DNA from: Treponema sp.
GTDB lineage: Bacteria > Spirochaetota > Spirochaetia > Treponematales > Treponemataceae
Assembly: GCA_017617145.1 (NCBI GenBank)
Contig: JAFZWX010000071.1
Location: forward strand, 1 to 5,111
Direction of reading: 5' to 3'
DNA length: 5,111 nucleotides
Position 1 is the stretch's first letter. Each line of letters starts with the position of its first letter. The notes under the pieces were generated by a model. It was not told where the DNA came from and searched no databases. It was given only the letters and a program-made list of their open reading frames with translations. Positions 4,334 to 5,111 of this stretch are shown here, piece by piece. The position numbers were made by a program, and so were the translations under genes.

Positions 4334-5111
4334 TTATTTTTTCTCTTTGATCCCTATTTCTAATGAAGTTTTATCTTTAGCATTTAAAGCCGAAACAGCC
4401 TTTTGTCCTGTAGCTTTTTCGTATTCCTGACGAGCTGTATTTGCAACTTTTCCACCTCGAACAGCTACTTTTTTGTTTTCGTTAAAACCTTCCGGTTTTT
4501 CATGTTTTGAAATTGAAGTTGCCGTAACTTCGGCAAGCATATTCAAAACAAGTTCAATATTAGTCATATTATCTCTGAGATTTTCTTTTTTAAGACCTTT
4601 CTTCTGTTTGTATTCTTTTACCGAAAGTCCACTCCAGGCTTTTGTCATCTCGTTCGTAAGAATTGCGTATTCTTTTTCTTTTTCAATTCCACGGGCCTTC
4701 CATTCATCAGTAAGCTCTTTTCGCATTTCAATTGTCTGTAAACGCTGATTAATCCAGCCTTCTGTATATCCTTTGGCACGGTAAAACTCTGCACCACGAA
4801 GGATTGCTTTTTCTGGGTCGGCAATTTCATCCAAACGGTCAGCACCTACCTGTGCGAGCCACACCTTAAATGGTTCCGCTTTTGGAGATGGAATTGATTG
4901 AACTAAACGGAGTACCCCTTTTGTATTAAGAACATCTGTTGAATAATTTTTCCCATCAGATGCCGGGAGCTTCAGTTGGTGACAATTTGTCACCAACTCA
5001 CTACCTTCAGTTTTTAAGCGTTGCTTTAATTTATTCCAATACTTTCTTGCTGTAGTATAATCAGCACTATCTGCTAAAATCCAGCAAATATCCACTACCG
5101 AAAAATACCAG
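4334..5111 (-). CDS. BRO-N family protein with DinD-like C-terminal half, N-terminus cut by window edge
   Basis: The reading frame is open to the right edge, so the protein's N-terminus lies outside; 258 residues are visible. A GTG at 5095 could be mistaken for the start, but the preceding in-frame codons (W-Y-F-S-V) belong to the conserved BRO-N opening that leads into VDICWILADS. Visible residues 1 to about 95 match the BRO-N (phage antirepressor-type) domain, with an ARKYWNKLKQRL segment, the VTNCHQLKLPASDGK segment and QSIPSPKAEPFKVWLAQVG. About residues 165-240 (KGLKKENLRDNM, IELVLNML, GGKVANTARQ) resemble the C-terminal part of E. coli DinD, a LexA-controlled protein reported to inhibit RecA activities. 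BRO-N proteins are usually DNA-binding and common in phages, but chromosomal copies without phage neighbours occur. No phage genes are visible here. Function is not proven: a DNA-binding regulator or a damage-response protein are the main options. The dapF promoter begins 9 bases after its stop. Confidence 0.85.
   Translation of the reverse strand, partial: WYFSVVDICWILADSADYTTARKYWNKLKQRLKTEGSELVTNCHQLKLPASDGKNYSTDVLNTKGVLRLVQSIPSPKAEPFKVWLAQVGADRLDEIADPEKAILRGAEFYRAKGYTEGWINQRLQTIEMRKELTDEWKARGIEKEKEYAILTNEMTKAWSGLSVKEYKQKKGLKKENLRDNMTNIELVLNMLAEVTATSISKHEKPEGFNENKKVAVRGGKVANTARQEYEKATGQKAVSALNAKDKTSLEIGIKEKK

Noticed and set aside
5095..5095. GTG as the start of the BRO-family gene
   Set aside because: The frame stays open to the window edge and the upstream codons (W-Y-F-S-V) continue the conserved BRO-N domain, so the gene is cut by the edge.
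1..5111. CRISPR array, insertion sequence, tRNA or prophage
   Set aside because: No regularly spaced repeats, no transposase or terminal inverted repeats, no cloverleaf; the BRO-family gene alone does not show a prophage.

Overview
The window reads as a stretch of bacterial chromosome in which every supported gene lies on the minus strand. Read in the direction of transcription (high to low coordinates), the order is: a BRO-family protein with a DinD-like C-terminal half, cut by the right edge; dapF; dapL; an ammonium transporter fused to a P-II domain; then a promoter and leader pointing to a gene beyond the left edge. The AT-rich intergenic DNA, the LL-diaminopimelate aminotransferase route, the Amt-P-II fusion and the BRO protein together suggest an anaerobic gut or rumen spirochaete, most likely Treponema. 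That placement is inference from gene content; there is no rRNA or other marker in the window.

Functionally, dapF and dapL are successive steps of the aminotransferase branch of diaminopimelate/lysine synthesis: DapL makes LL-DAP using glutamate as amino donor, and DapF epimerises it to meso-DAP. They probably form one transcript. The transporter carries ammonium in, and its covalently attached P-II domain probably gates the pore in response to nucleotides and 2-oxoglutarate. The common theme is nitrogen entering the cell and being spent through glutamate.

The most unusual content is non-coding. Three separate minus-strand promoters (99-127, 1987-2015, 4296-4324) are each followed, 11-13 bases after the -10 box, by a short motif close to GGCAAWGARGTC and then by an intrinsic-terminator hairpin with a T-tract. 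The amt leader carries three such units in tandem between a strong promoter and the start codon. In all five copies the motif can fold into a small hairpin with a six-base loop having A at position 1 and G at position 4. Its 3' arm is also the 5' arm of the terminator, so the two structures exclude each other. This looks like a transcription attenuation/antitermination device shared by amt, dapF-dapL and an unseen gene. The loop pattern matches what is known for ANTAR-protein RNA targets, but two of the loci have one small hairpin instead of the usual pair, so the identity of the factor is open.

There is no gene-free stretch over 300 bases. No tRNA, rRNA, CRISPR array, insertion sequence or phage gene cluster was seen; the BRO-family gene is the only accessory-type gene.
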